Positions 16,423-25,577 of a stretch of DNA of 64,000 nt are shown one piece after another (positions within the stretch are counted from its first letter, which is position 1; each line of letters opens with the position of its first letter). The position numbers and the translations under genes are program-made. This DNA comes from Acidobacteriaceae bacterium (GTDB taxonomy: Bacteria; Acidobacteriota; Terriglobia; Terriglobales; Acidobacteriaceae): NCBI GenBank assembly GCA_030041435.1, contig JASHNW010000106.1:1-64000 (forward strand), read 5' to 3'. The notes under the pieces were generated by a model, which worked only from the letters and a program-made list of their open reading frames with translations, was not told where the DNA came from and did no database searches.

Positions 16423-19020
16423 ATGCGCTCCAGCCTGGCCACCTTTCTCGATGACTTTCGCCGCCACGGCAGCGCCCGGGCCATTGTCGCCTACCGTGGC
16501 AACCGCACGTTCGCTTCGACCTGGTCCGATCTCGCTGCCCTCGCCGACCGCTTCGCCGCGGAACTGATGCGCCGCGAAATCCCCATGGGCGAGCGCATCG
16601 TTCTATGGGGCCAGAACGGCCTCGAGTGGATGGCCGCCTTCTTCGGCTGCATCCAGCGCGGTGTCATCGCCGTCCCGCTTGATCCCGCCGGCGCAGCGGA
16701 CTTCGCCGTTCGCGTCATCGCCGATACGAAGCCCCGGCTCATCCTCGGCGACGCTGAGCTGCTGCAGACGCTCTCGCCCGACCAATCCAGGCTCGCCTTC
16801 GAAGACTTCTCCGCCACCCTCCCCCAGCCGCCTTTCGCGCAACTGCGTGAGCCCGCGCTCACCCTCGACACGCCCTTCCAGATCCTCTTCACGTCCGGCA
16901 CCACCGCCGAGCCGAAGGGCATCGTCCACACCCACCGTAACGTCCTGGCCAGCCTTGACCCCATCGAGCGCGAGATGCCGAAGTACCTGAAGTACGAGCG
17001 CATCTTCCACCCCATCCGCTTCCTGCACACGCTGCCCCTCAGTCACGTCTTCGGCCAGTTCATGGCGCTCTGGATTCCGCCCCTGATGGCCGCTGAAGTT
17101 CATTTCGAAACCCGCCTGCAGGCGCAGCGCTTCATCGAAACCATCCACGACGTGCGCATGTCCGTCGTCTGCTGCGTGCCGCGCGTGCTCGATCTGCTGC
17201 GCGCCCACCTGCTCGCCCTCGACCCCGCCCTGCCCAGCCGCATCCAGGCCGCCGCAGGCCAGAAAATCCTGAAGCGCTGGTGGCGCTTCCGCAAAATTCA
17301 TCGCCTTTTCGGTTACAAATTCTGGGCCTTCGTCTGCGGAGGCGCCACGCTCTCCCCGGAGCTCGAAAGCTTCTGGACCACCCTCGGTTTCGCCCTCGTC
17401 CAGGGCTACGGCATGACCGAAACCTCCGCCCTCATCACCCTCAATCACCCCTTCAAGCCGGGCAGGGGAACCATCGGAAAAGTCCTGCCTGGCCGCGACG
17501 TCCGCATGACCGACGAGGGCGAAATCCTCGTCCGTGGCGACATGGTGTCCCAGGCCACCTGGCAGCAGGGCGCCATGCAGCCCACCGCCGGCGACTGGCT
17601 CGCCACCGGCGATCTCGCCCAGCGCGACGACCAGGGCCAGCTCCGTTTCGTCGGCCGCAAAAGCCAGGTCATCGTCACCCGCTCCGGCCTCAACATCCAC
17701 CCGGAAGATGTGGAGGCCGCGCTCGACGCCCAGCCCGGCGTCCAGGCCTCCGCGGTCGTGCCGCTTCTCACCACCGCGGGAACCGAACCCGTCGCTGTGC
17801 TCTTATTCCGCGGCTCCCGCGAAGAAGCCCAGCAAGCCGTCGTCGCCGCCAACGCGCAGTTGGCCGACTATCAGCACGTGCGCCAGTGGCGCCTCTGGCC
17901 CGAGCTCGATCTGCCCCGCACCTCAACCGGAAAAATTCGCCGCCCCACAGTCACGGAGTGGGTCAACGCCCGGCAAACCGGAGCCCGGCAAAACGGTGAC
18001 AGCTCCGCATCTTCCGCCGACCCGCTGCTCGCCCTCATCCTCACCATCAGCCACGCCACCGCGCCCGCCGCCAACGACGAAGCACGCCTCTCCGAAGATC
18101 TCGGCCTCGACAGCCTGGGCCGCGTCCAGTTGCAGTCGGAACTCGAGCAGCGCCTCGGCCTCGTCGTCGACGATGAAGCCCTGGAGCGCCTCGTCACCCT
18201 CGGCGACCTCCGCCGCGAGCTGGGCCTCGACCGTGCGGATGCAGATCAGGCGACACCAGCGCAGGAGACCTGCGCCGCCCCGGCAGCCACACCACCTGCC
18301 CATGCCATCGCACACGACTCGGCCGGCCAGGACATCTATCCCAAATGGCCTTGGTGGGGCCCGGTTCAGCTCCTGCGCGTCGCATTCACCGAGCTGATCG
18401 CGCAGCCCCTGGTGTGGTTCCTCGCCAACCCCCGCGTCGAGCGGCCCGCGCCGCTGCGCCCTGCCAGGCCCGTCCTGTTCATCGCCAACCACGTCACCGC
18501 GTACGACTCCGCCCTCGTCCTCTATGCCCTGCCAGGAAGGATGCGCCGCCGCGTGGCCGCGGCCATGGCCGCCGACATGCTCCGCGACTGGCGTTGCATG
18601 CGCAATCTTGCACCAGGGCTCGATTGGCTCGGCCCCATCACCTATGTCCTGGTAACAGGCCTCTTCAACGCGTTTCCTCTGCCGCGCAGCGCAGGCTTCC
18701 GCCGGTCGTTCCGCCACGCTGGCGAAGCGCTGGACCGCGGCTACAACGTCCTGGTTTTCCCCGAAGGCCACCGCACGGAAACCGGCCTGCAGCCGTTTCG
18801 TCCCGGCATCGGCCTGCTCGTTCGCGAGTCCGGCGCGCAGGTCGTTCCCGTCGCCCTGGCTGGCTTAAACGACCTGAAGCGCAAAGGTAAAGGCTGGTTC
18901 CGCTCCGGCGCTCTGACGGTTCGCGTCGGCAACCCAATGGACTTTGCCCCCGGCGACTCCGCCGAGGCCATCACCGGACGCCTTCGCGAAACCCTCCGCG
19001 CCATGCTGGCCCCGAACTAA
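16423..19020 (+). CDS. Acyl-CoA/ACP synthetase - acyl carrier - PlsC acyltransferase fusion
   Basis: The 865-residue three-part protein starts at ATG 16423 after AGGAAG. First is an AMP-binding adenylation domain with FTSGTTAEPKGIVHTHRN (P-loop near residue 155), GYGMTETSALITLNHP and the C-terminal STGKIRR lysine motif near 505. Second is an acyl-carrier domain with SEDLGLDSLGRVQL, Ser about 563 being the phosphopantetheine site. Third is a 1-acyl-glycerol-3-phosphate acyltransferase domain with NHVTAYDS (NHx4D, about 688) and FPEGHRTETG (about 778). It resembles E. coli Aas functionally, but the domain order is reversed and an ACP is built in. Likely role: activate free fatty acid, hold it as thioester, and acylate a lysophospholipid or glycerol phosphate at the membrane. 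Confidence 0.85.
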   Translation: MRSSLATFLDDFRRHGSARAIVAYRGNRTFASTWSDLAALADRFAAELMRREIPMGERIVLWGQNGLEWMAAFFGCIQRGVIAVPLDPAGAADFAVRVIADTKPRLILGDAELLQTLSPDQSRLAFEDFSATLPQPPFAQLREPALTLDTPFQILFTSGTTAEPKGIVHTHRNVLASLDPIEREMPKYLKYERIFHPIRFLHTLPLSHVFGQFMALWIPPLMAAEVHFETRLQAQRFIETIHDVRMSVVCCVPRVLDLLRAHLLALDPALPSRIQAAAGQKILKRWWRFRKIHRLFGYKFWAFVCGGATLSPELESFWTTLGFALVQGYGMTETSALITLNHPFKPGRGTIGKVLPGRDVRMTDEGEILVRGDMVSQATWQQGAMQPTAGDWLATGDLAQRDDQGQLRFVGRKSQVIVTRSGLNIHPEDVEAALDAQPGVQASAVVPLLTTAGTEPVAVLLFRGSREEAQQAVVAANAQLADYQHVRQWRLWPELDLPRTSTGKIRRPTVTEWVNARQTGARQNGDSSASSADPLLALILTISHATAPAANDEARLSEDLGLDSLGRVQLQSELEQRLGLVVDDEALERLVTLGDLRRELGLDRADADQATPAQETCAAPAATPPAHAIAHDSAGQDIYPKWPWWGPVQLLRVAFTELIAQPLVWFLANPRVERPAPLRPARPVLFIANHVTAYDSALVLYALPGRMRRRVAAAMAADMLRDWRCMRNLAPGLDWLGPITYVLVTGLFNAFPLPRSAGFRRSFRHAGEALDRGYNVLVFPEGHRTETGLQPFRPGIGLLVRESGAQVVPVALAGLNDLKRKGKGWFRSGALTVRVGNPMDFAPGDSAEAITGRLRETLRAMLAPN

Positions 19021-19057
19021 ACGCCGCCACTGCTGCAAGAAGACAACGGGACTCCGA

Positions 19058-19077
19058 CGGCGGCCCATGGGCCGCCG
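19058..19077. terminator. 20-bp perfect palindrome between convergent genes
   Basis: A perfect palindrome centred on CCATGG (left arm CGGCGGCCCA) lies in the 83-bp gap between the acyltransferase fusion and the convergent zinc-ribbon gene. It would form a GC-rich hairpin in either transcript. No T-run follows on either strand, so it may act as a transcript-end stabiliser rather than a classic terminator. Confidence 0.4.
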
Positions 19078-19103
19078 AAATCCCGGGAGTTTGCAGGAGT
19101 GTG

Positions 19104-19448
19104 CTAGTAGCGCCCGCGTCCGCCGCGGCTCGCCCCGCGTCCGCCGCCCGCGCCGCCCTTCTGCGCCTGGTAGCAGTCGCGGCAGTACACCGGCCGGTCG
19201 CCCCGCGGCTCAAACGGCACCGTGGTTTGCTGTCCGCAGCCCGAGCAGATCACCGCCGTGCCCGTCGGCTGCGCCCGCTGGTATCCGCCTCCGCCTCCGC
19301 CGCCCTGCTCGGCCTTTTTCGCCTGGCGGCACGGCTTGCAGCGCTTGGGCGCCGAGTAGCCGCGCTCCTGGAAAAATGCCTGGTCTTCGCTTGTGAAGGT
19401 GAATTCCTGCCCGCAGTCGCTGCAGGTGAGTTGCTGATCTCCAGCCAT
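19104..19448 (-). CDS. Double zinc-ribbon protein with Gly-rich linker and tail
   Basis: The 114-residue protein has two four-cysteine zinc ribbons: LTCSDCGQEFTFTSEDQAFF with KRCKPCRQ at residues 8-42, and VICSGCGQQTTVPFEP with VYCRDCYQ at about 66-92. They are separated by a Gly run and followed by a Gly/Arg-rich tail (GGGRGASRGGRGRY). CxxC pairs with such spacing occur in the probable zinc-ribbon families found widely in bacteria. RGG-like tails often bind nucleic acid, so an RNA- or DNA-associated role is possible but unproven. The gene stands alone, convergent with the acyltransferase fusion and divergent from glutaryl-CoA dehydrogenase. Confidence 0.75.
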   Translation of the reverse strand: MAGDQQLTCSDCGQEFTFTSEDQAFFQERGYSAPKRCKPCRQAKKAEQGGGGGGGYQRAQPTGTAVICSGCGQQTTVPFEPRGDRPVYCRDCYQAQKGGAGGGRGASRGGRGRY

Positions 19449-19636
19449 GGTGAGTCCTCATTTCCACTTTACGTCAGAAACCCGCCGTGCGCCGATTCCT
19501 GAAAAACGGCCCCGGAGCGTCATCCCACGCCCCGAAAAGCGGGATTTACGACGTCAAACCGCATCGCTGCGGCTCTTATTGTTCCCGCTCCTCCACCTGG
19601 AACGGTAGAATTCCCTTTCGGAGCGAGCCTTACACC

Positions 19637-20827
19637 ATGGCCTTCCCCTACAAAGGCGTTGACTTTATCGGATTCGACAAACTGCTGGGCGATGATGAAC
19701 GCATGGCCCGGGACACCGCCCGCCAGTTCATAGAGGATAACCTGATTCCCATAATTGAGGAATGCAATCGCGAAGGAAGATTTCCCCGCGAGCTCGTTCC
19801 GCAGATGGGCCAGCTCGGCTTTTTCGGCGCCAACCTCCAGGGCTACGGCTGCGCCGGGATGTCTAACGTGGAGTACGGCCTGGTTATGCAGGAGTTCGAG
19901 CGCGGCGACTCCGGCGTGCGCAGCTTCGTCAGTGTCCAGTCGGCCCTGGTCATGTATCCCATCTACACCTTCGGCTCCGAGGAGCAGAAGGAATACTGGT
20001 TGCCAAAGCTCGCCACCGGCGAAAAACTGGGCTGCTTCGGCCTCACCGAGCCCGATTACGGCTCCAACCCCGGCGGCATGCGCACCCGCGCCGACCGCGT
20101 TGGCGACGAGTACGTCCTGACCGGCGAAAAGATGTGGATCACCTCCGGCAGCATCGCCGACGTCGCCGTCATCTGGGCCAAAGTCTACGGCGATCCGGAA
20201 GTCGAGGATGGCCGCGTCCGCGGGTTCCTGGTCGAAGCCCATCGCCCCGGCTTCAGCGCATGGGACGTGCACGGCAAATGGTCTCTGCGCGCCTCCGTCA
20301 CTTCCGGCCTGTCCCTCCAGGACGTTCGCATTCCCGCCACAAACCTCATGCCCGGAACCGGCGGCCTCAAGTCTCCGCTCATGTGCCTCAACCAGGCGCG
20401 CTACGGAATCGCCTGGGGCGCTGTGGGTGCGGCCATGTCCTGCTATGACACCGCGCTGCAATACTCGCTCGTCCGCAAACAGTTTCACGAGAAGCCCATC
20501 GCCAGCCACCAGCTTGTTCAGGACAAGCTGGCGTGGATGATCACCGAAATCAGCAAAGCGCAGCTTCTCATCCTCCAGGTCGGCCGGTTAAAGGACGAGG
20601 GTAAGGTCGGCCACGAGCACATCTCCATGGCCAAGCGCAACAACGTGTGGATGGCCCTCGAATGCGCGCGCCTCGCCCGCGACGTTCTGGGAGCGAACGG
20701 CATCACCGACGACTACCCGGTCATGCGTCACATGATGAATCTTGAATCCGTCAAAACCTATGAGGGCACGCACGATATTCACACCCTGATCCTCGGCCAG
20801 CACGTCACCGGCATCGCCGCCTACTGA
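19637..20827 (+). CDS. gcdH: Glutaryl-CoA dehydrogenase (acyl-CoA dehydrogenase family)
   Basis: The 396-residue flavoprotein shows CFGLTEPDYGSNPGGMRTRA and EKMWITSGSIADVAVIWAKV (FAD- and substrate-contacting loops). The C-terminal catalytic glutamate sits in SVKTYEGTHDIHTLILGQHV; the YEGTHDIH context is typical of glutaryl-CoA dehydrogenase. It would oxidise and decarboxylate glutaryl-CoA to crotonyl-CoA in lysine/tryptophan breakdown, passing electrons to ETF. Other acyl-CoA dehydrogenases cannot be fully excluded. The start MAFPYKGVDF at 19637 is preferred over an upstream in-frame ATG at 19487 because the latter's extension is not conserved-looking. A possible -10 TAGAAT lies at 19606. 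Confidence 0.85.
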   Translation: MAFPYKGVDFIGFDKLLGDDERMARDTARQFIEDNLIPIIEECNREGRFPRELVPQMGQLGFFGANLQGYGCAGMSNVEYGLVMQEFERGDSGVRSFVSVQSALVMYPIYTFGSEEQKEYWLPKLATGEKLGCFGLTEPDYGSNPGGMRTRADRVGDEYVLTGEKMWITSGSIADVAVIWAKVYGDPEVEDGRVRGFLVEAHRPGFSAWDVHGKWSLRASVTSGLSLQDVRIPATNLMPGTGGLKSPLMCLNQARYGIAWGAVGAAMSCYDTALQYSLVRKQFHEKPIASHQLVQDKLAWMITEISKAQLLILQVGRLKDEGKVGHEHISMAKRNNVWMALECARLARDVLGANGITDDYPVMRHMMNLESVKTYEGTHDIHTLILGQHVTGIAAY

Positions 20828-20917
20828 AGGGCCTCCCTGCCCCCGGCTGGCGCCGCGCAACCCGACGAATCGCTTCGCGTCTAAGTCTCTATAGTCTGAG
20901 CGGACAGACCCGTTTGC

Positions 20918-22102
20918 ATGCATCTTCCCAGGCTCGAGCGCCGTCCCGAACTCGATGCACTCCGTGGAATCTTCCTGGCGTGGATGATCCTCGTGCATCT
21001 GCCCACCCGCATCAGCAACTTCGCCGACCAGCCCTTCGGCTTTGTCTCCGCGGCTGAAGGCTTCGTCTTCCTCTCCGCCCTCCTCGTCGGCCGCATCTAC
21101 TCCCGCGAACACTCACTCGACCAGAGCGGCGTGCGCCGCCATCTCTGGCGCCGATCCCTGAAGATCTACGCCTACCACGTGGCCCTGCTGACCTTCGCCT
21201 TCACCGTGCTGGCCGCCTACGCCGTGCACGTCCATCGCGCTGCCCTCACCAACCTGCTCGACTTCTACCTCGCCCACCCGGTCACAGCCATCGTGGGGTC
21301 GCTCTTTCTCCTTTACTGTCCGCCGCTGCTCGACATCCTGCCCATGTATGTCACGTTTCTGTTCCTGTCGCCGTTATTGTTTTCGGCGGCGCGGCGCTTC
21401 GGCTGGAAAGCTGTCATGGCGGCGAGCCTACTCCTGTGGCTGGGCGCACAGTACGGCCTCAAGGATGTCTTCCACAACCTGGTCGACCAGGTCACCCATC
21501 TCCACATCCCTCTGCAGGAGACCGGCGCCTTCAACCTCTTTGCATGGCAGGCCGTCTGGGTCACCGGCCTGTGGACCGGCACCGCCTCCGCCCACGGCGA
21601 TGTGCCCCTCAACAAAGTCCCGCGCTGGGCCATCACCCTCAGCGGAGCGCTTTGTCTCTTCTTTGCCGGCGTCCGCTTCGGGTGGTTCGGTCCGCACCTC
21701 GACTGGCCCGCCATGGGCCTGCTCGTCGACAAGTGGCAGCTCGGCCCGCTGCGCGTCGTCAACCTCGTTGCCTTCACCATCTTTTTCTACTGGCTGCGCA
21801 AGTGGGTTGTCCTGCTTATCCACCGCGAGCCCTTCCTCACCATGGGCAAAGCCTCGCTGCAAGTCTTCTGCGCCCACCTCTTCTTCGTTTTCGCCGGCCT
21901 CGCCCTCCTCTACGGCGACATGGAAGAGCTCCGCTGGCCCACCGCCATCCTGCTCACTGCCGCGACCTTCGTGGCGCTGTTCTTCGTAGCTGCCCGCGAA
22001 GTCCGCAGGAAGCGCCGCGAAAAGGAGGCCCGAAAGCCCCCTGCCCCCGGCGTTCCCACTACTCAGTCGCCTTTAGCTCCCCCCACCAAGACCGTCGCCT
22101 GA
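20918..22102 (+). CDS. OpgC-type membrane acyltransferase
   Basis: The 394-residue integral membrane protein has about ten hydrophobic segments. It opens with RRPELDALRGIFLAWMILVH followed by FVSAAEGFVFLSALLVGRIY, the pattern of OpgC (succinyl transfer to osmoregulated periplasmic glucans) and related acyltransferase-3 proteins. The C-terminus is a charged, Lys/Arg-rich cytoplasmic tail (REVRRKRREKEARK). It would modify a periplasmic or surface glycan. No opgGH genes are nearby, so the acceptor is uncertain. It follows gcdH by 90 nt with its own likely promoter (TATAGT near 20891). Confidence 0.78.
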   Translation: MHLPRLERRPELDALRGIFLAWMILVHLPTRISNFADQPFGFVSAAEGFVFLSALLVGRIYSREHSLDQSGVRRHLWRRSLKIYAYHVALLTFAFTVLAAYAVHVHRAALTNLLDFYLAHPVTAIVGSLFLLYCPPLLDILPMYVTFLFLSPLLFSAARRFGWKAVMAASLLLWLGAQYGLKDVFHNLVDQVTHLHIPLQETGAFNLFAWQAVWVTGLWTGTASAHGDVPLNKVPRWAITLSGALCLFFAGVRFGWFGPHLDWPAMGLLVDKWQLGPLRVVNLVAFTIFFYWLRKWVVLLIHREPFLTMGKASLQVFCAHLFFVFAGLALLYGDMEELRWPTAILLTAATFVALFFVAAREVRRKRREKEARKPPAPGVPTTQSPLAPPTKTVA

Positions 22103-22131
22103 TCATCGGCGGCCGCGATGCGCTCACCTCC

Positions 22132-22320
22132 TTTGCCAGCAATGGCCGGTGGATCCAGTACGAGATCATCGCCCGCGGGGGCGTCAGCCTGCATATCCAC
22201 AACGGACAACTGATGGCGGCCCTCATCGACGCTGGGTCGGCCCTTGATCGCATGGATTCACACGGCGACACTGCGTCGTTTCCCAATCTGTGGCTAAAGG
22301 AAACCCTGGCGCTTTTGCCC
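22132..22320 (+). pseudogene. C-terminal scrap of a DUF1080 (3-keto-disaccharide hydrolase) gene
   Basis: One frame downstream of opgC reads GRWIQYEIIARGGVSLHIHN followed by GQLMAALIDAGS and FPNLWLKETL. This resembles the last strands of DUF1080 / 3-keto-disaccharide hydrolase domains (W..YEI.A.G....ING....D.......F.N.WLKEL). There is no start and no domain body, so it is a relic. The same frame runs on into the signal-peptide-like MSKTLLLVLALPLSP at 22357. Similarity is recalled, not computed. Confidence 0.38.
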
Positions 22321-22484
22321 GCTATCGAACCAGCGAAGGCGACAAAGGAGTCCCTCATGTCGAAGACTCTGCTGCTCGTCCTGGCTCTTCCTCTGTCACC
22401 AGCAGGGCGGACGGGCCACGGGGACGCGCAGGCGGCTTCTCGCCAAACCGGAAAGGAGGCTATGCAGATGAACGACCAGCACCG

Positions 22485-22916
22485 ATGCACACGGCTGAGG
22501 CGTCGCAGACGGGGCCGTGGAAAAGCGCACACGCCACAGCGACGATCACCGTGCAGAGTTCCGAAGCCAGGCCCTGGGACCAAACCGTGGGGCCGGCGCT
22601 GATGGAGATCCATCTTAGCGAAACATTCAGCGGAGATATCGAGGGCGCATCGCCGGTGCGGGCTATGCAGGTGGCGCACGGCGATCACTCCGCCAGGTTA
22701 GTCAGCATGCAGCGATTCAGCGGGAAGCTGGGCGGACGTCAGGGCACATTTGTACTCCAGGGATCAGAGATCGTGGAGAATGGCAGGATTCGGGCAACCT
22801 GGTTTGTCGTTCCCGGATCGGGGACGGGCGAACTGGCGGGGCTGAGTGGCGAGGGCGGATTTGAGGGTGAGTTTGGGAAGGGGTCCCAGGGAACGCTGGA
22901 TTATTGGTTTGAGTGA
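22485..22916 (+). CDS. DUF3224-domain protein
   Basis: The conserved part runs from HATATITVQSSEARPWDQ through LMEIHLSETFSGDIEGASPV, RFSGKLGGRQGTFVLQGSEI and GTGELAGLSGEGGFEGEFGK to LDYWFE, a typical DUF3224 beta-barrel of about 130 residues. The ATG at 22485 gives 143 residues, but the ribosome-binding site is poor. A signal-peptide-like start (MSKTLLLVLALPLSPAG) at 22357 is in a different frame, so an older secreted form may have lost its leader by a frameshift near 22470. Function is unknown; small-ligand binding is a guess. Confidence 0.7.
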   Translation: MHTAEASQTGPWKSAHATATITVQSSEARPWDQTVGPALMEIHLSETFSGDIEGASPVRAMQVAHGDHSARLVSMQRFSGKLGGRQGTFVLQGSEIVENGRIRATWFVVPGSGTGELAGLSGEGGFEGEFGKGSQGTLDYWFE

Positions 22917-23064
22917 GGTTGCAAAGCCAGCGATCGACGTGTTACTCGGCACAACGGGAATTTCGGCCGATGGGATGAATCGCTCCCATGCCATCAGTCC
23001 TGACTCGACGGCCAGAGGCCAGGCCTGCCCGTAGAAAGGATTGCTCTGCGTTGCTGAGCGCCCT

Positions 23065-24201
23065 CTACACCGCCACTGTAAACGTCTCTTCCGTCCGCGT
23101 CACCGCATGGTAGAGCGTGTCGCGCTCTACCGGAACGCGCCCCGCTTCGGTGATGAGTCGCATCAGGTCCTGACGCCGCATACCCTGCGGCGTCGTTGCG
23201 CCGGCGTCGTGGTAAATCTTCTCCTCGATGACCGTGCCGTCGATGTCGTCCGCCCCAAAGCGCAGCGCAATCTGCGCAATCTTCGGCGTCATCATCTGCC
23301 AGTACGCCTTGATGTGCGGGAAATTGTCCAGCACCAGCCGGCTCACCGCAATCTGCCGGATGTCCGTCAGCCCCGTCGTCCGCGGCAGATGCTCCAGCGG
23401 CGTATTGTCCGGATGAAACGCCAGCGGAATGAACGTCTGGAACCCGCCCGTCTCATCCTGCAGCGCCCGCAGCTTCAGCAGATGATCGACGCGGTCCTCG
23501 TCGTTCTCGATATGTCCGTACAGCATCGTCGCGTTCGACTTGAGTCCGAGATTGTGCGCCGCTCGCGCCGTCTCCAGCCATTCGCTGCCGTCGATCTTGT
23601 GATCGCAGATGATGTGCCGGATGCGGTCCGCAAAAATCTCTGCCCCGCCCCCTGGCATCGAGTCGACCCCGGCCTCTTTCAGCTTCACCAGCGTCTCCGG
23701 AATCGTCAGCTTCGCACGCTTCGCCAGGAACGCCACTTCGACCATGGTGAACGCCTTGATGTGTACCTGTGGAAAGCGCTCCTTGAGCCCGCGCACCAGG
23801 TCGAGGAAATACTCGAACGGCAGATCCGGATGCAGCCCCCCGACGATGTGAAACTCCGTAACCGCCTCGCTGTAGCCCGAGGCCGCCGTTTCCCACGCCT
23901 GCTCCAGCGCCATCGTGTACGCGCCGTCCGCGCCCTTCGCCCGCCCGAACGCGCACAGCCGGCACGCCGCCACGCACACGTTCGTCGGATTGATGTGCCG
24001 GTTGACGTTGAAGTACGTCACGTCGCCGTGCATCCGCTCGCGCACGCTGTTCGCCAGCCAGCCCACCGCCAGCACGTCGCCCGAGCGGTACAGTGCCAGG
24101 CCGTCGTCATAGCTCAGCCGCTCGCCGGCCTGCACCTTCTCGGCCACAGCAGCTACACGCCGATCGTCCGTCTCAAAAGGATGCGGAGTCATCATCTCCA
24201 T
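23065..24201 (-). CDS. mqnE: Aminofutalosine synthase (radical SAM)
   Basis: The 378-residue radical SAM enzyme makes aminodeoxyfutalosine from SAM and 3-[(1-carboxyvinyl)oxy]benzoate in the futalosine route to menaquinone. The CxxxCxxC cluster motif is in NPTNVCVAACRLCAFGRAKG. EFHIVGGLHPDLPFEYFLDL and DSMPGGGAEIF follow, typical of the MqnE/MqnC/CofH family; GGLHP and the motif order favour MqnE over MqnC. The ATG at 24201 is chosen, though 24192 would also serve; both are poorly served by ribosome-binding sites. The gene is divergent from bfr. No other mqn genes are in the window. Confidence 0.85.
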   Translation of the reverse strand: MEMMTPHPFETDDRRVAAVAEKVQAGERLSYDDGLALYRSGDVLAVGWLANSVRERMHGDVTYFNVNRHINPTNVCVAACRLCAFGRAKGADGAYTMALEQAWETAASGYSEAVTEFHIVGGLHPDLPFEYFLDLVRGLKERFPQVHIKAFTMVEVAFLAKRAKLTIPETLVKLKEAGVDSMPGGGAEIFADRIRHIICDHKIDGSEWLETARAAHNLGLKSNATMLYGHIENDEDRVDHLLKLRALQDETGGFQTFIPLAFHPDNTPLEHLPRTTGLTDIRQIAVSRLVLDNFPHIKAYWQMMTPKIAQIALRFGADDIDGTVIEEKIYHDAGATTPQGMRRQDLMRLITEAGRVPVERDTLYHAVTRTEETFTVAV

Positions 24202-24251
24202 GATAGTGTACGGCGGCGCGGCGGGCCGAGCGCGGGCCCCCACAAAGGTTC

Positions 24252-24281
24252 TTGTTCACCCGCCTTGTTTCTTTGTAAAAT
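24252..24281 (+). promoter_or_regulatory. Putative promoter of bfr
   Basis: TTGTTC at 24252-24257 and TAAAAT at 24276-24281 are separated by 18 bp. The -10 ends eight bases before the ATG, so the message would be almost leaderless. No iron-box palindrome was recognised. Confidence 0.4.
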
Positions 24282-24289
24282 CGCTGCCC

Positions 24290-24760
24290 ATGCAAGGGAA
24301 TAAGACCGTCCTCCAACATCTGAACGAAGCGCTGCGAGACGAGCTCACCGCCATCAACCAGTATTTCCTCCACGCCGAGATGGCGGAAAACTGGGGCTAC
24401 AAAAAATACTCGCAGTACATCAAAAAGCAGTCCATCGACGAGATGCGCCATGCCGAGCTCCTAATGGAGCGGATCCTCTTTCTCGATGGAATCCCCAAAA
24501 TGGAGCCGCTCGGCCTCACCATAGGCAAGTCCGTCCGCGAAATGATCGAGTCCGACCTCAGTCTCGAACATGGCGCCGTGGCTTCCTATAACGAGTCCAT
24601 CCGCGTCTGCGTGGAAAATGGCGACAATGGTTCGCGCGACCTCTTCGTCAAACTGCTGCGCGACGAAGAGGGCCACGTCGACTGGCTCGAAGCGCAGGTC
24701 CATCAGATTCAGGAGATCGGCTACGAGCGATACCTGATTACTCAGACGGAAAAGGACTGA
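24290..24760 (+). CDS. bfr: Bacterioferritin
   Basis: The 156-residue four-helix protein has all the ferroxidase ligands (Glu18, Glu51, His54 in DEMRHAE, Glu94 in SLEHGAVASYNE, and Glu/His of RDEEGHVDWLE near 127-130) and the haem ligand Met52. It forms a 24-mer that oxidises and stores iron in the cytoplasm. The start MQGNKTVLQHL at 24290 matches the usual length; upstream codons in frame are not conserved. No bacterioferritin-associated ferredoxin is adjacent. About 280 bases follow without a gene. Confidence 0.94.
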   Translation: MQGNKTVLQHLNEALRDELTAINQYFLHAEMAENWGYKKYSQYIKKQSIDEMRHAELLMERILFLDGIPKMEPLGLTIGKSVREMIESDLSLEHGAVASYNESIRVCVENGDNGSRDLFVKLLRDEEGHVDWLEAQVHQIQEIGYERYLITQTEKD

Positions 24761-25040
24761 ATCCGGCGAGCCCGGCTGGAGAGAAGCGCCGGGCGCCCCG
24801 GATCTGGCCGCAGCTGGCAGATGGGACACGCGCGCTCGAGCGCGACCATCCCAAACAAGAAGCAGCCGTCTTGCGGAGCGCCCCTGAGCGAAGCGCAGAG
24901 GAAGGACCTCGTGTTTGCTTTTCGGCTGTCCTCCCGAGCCCTCTGAGGAAGGCCCATGCGCGGCGGGATGGTACCATTCCTCCAGGTTCTCCTGAATTAA
25001 AGTTCTCTCAACTTCACACTGCGTTCTTCCGGACTTTCCA

Positions 25041-25577
25041 TTGCGGCAACGAAAACCATGGTTCTGTTCGCTGCTGGTGGGCTGCGCGCTGGCATCTGCC
25101 TGGGGGGCGCAGCCGCAGAAGCAGGCCGTGTTCCCGCCCGTCACCTCCTACAGCCTGGACAAGCAGAAGGTCAATCTCCCCGGCGGCATGGAGGGCCAGA
25201 CCGATCTCCTCATCGTCTCCTTCGAGCCGGAGCAGCAAAAAGATGTGGACTCGTGGATGCCCGCCGCCCAGGCGCTCCAGCACACCAACTTCAACTTCCG
25301 CTACTATCAGCTGCCCATCTTCGGCCGCGAGAACTTCATCTTCCGCTGGTGGGAAACCTCCTCAATGCGCAGCGACCAGACCGACCCCGTAACTTGGCAC
25401 TGGATCGTCCCGCTCTTCGTCGATCGCCAGAAGTTTCTCCACGACCTGACCATTCCCAATGACAAGCAGGTCGTGGTCCTGCTCGTCGACCGTCAGGGCC
25501 ACGTCCTCTGGCGCGCCTCCGGCCCCATGACCGAAGACAAACGCCAGAGCCTCATGACCGCCGCCGGCCCACACTAA
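25041..25577 (+). CDS. Exported thioredoxin-fold protein, ATP10-like
   Basis: The 178-residue protein begins with a signal peptide (FCSLLVGCALASAWGAQ). The body shows VNLPGGMEGQTDLLIVSFEP, QQKDVDSWMPAAQAL, YYQLPIFGRENFIFRWWETS and VVVLLVDRQGHVLWRASGP. This is reminiscent of the thioredoxin-fold, cysteine-free ATP10 family (F1Fo ATPase assembly) and of acidobacterial relatives. There is no CxxC, so disulfide redox chemistry is unlikely. It probably acts in the periplasm, and its function there is unknown. Family placement is moderate. Confidence 0.6.
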   Translation: MRQRKPWFCSLLVGCALASAWGAQPQKQAVFPPVTSYSLDKQKVNLPGGMEGQTDLLIVSFEPEQQKDVDSWMPAAQALQHTNFNFRYYQLPIFGRENFIFRWWETSSMRSDQTDPVTWHWIVPLFVDRQKFLHDLTIPNDKQVVVLLVDRQGHVLWRASGPMTEDKRQSLMTAAGPH

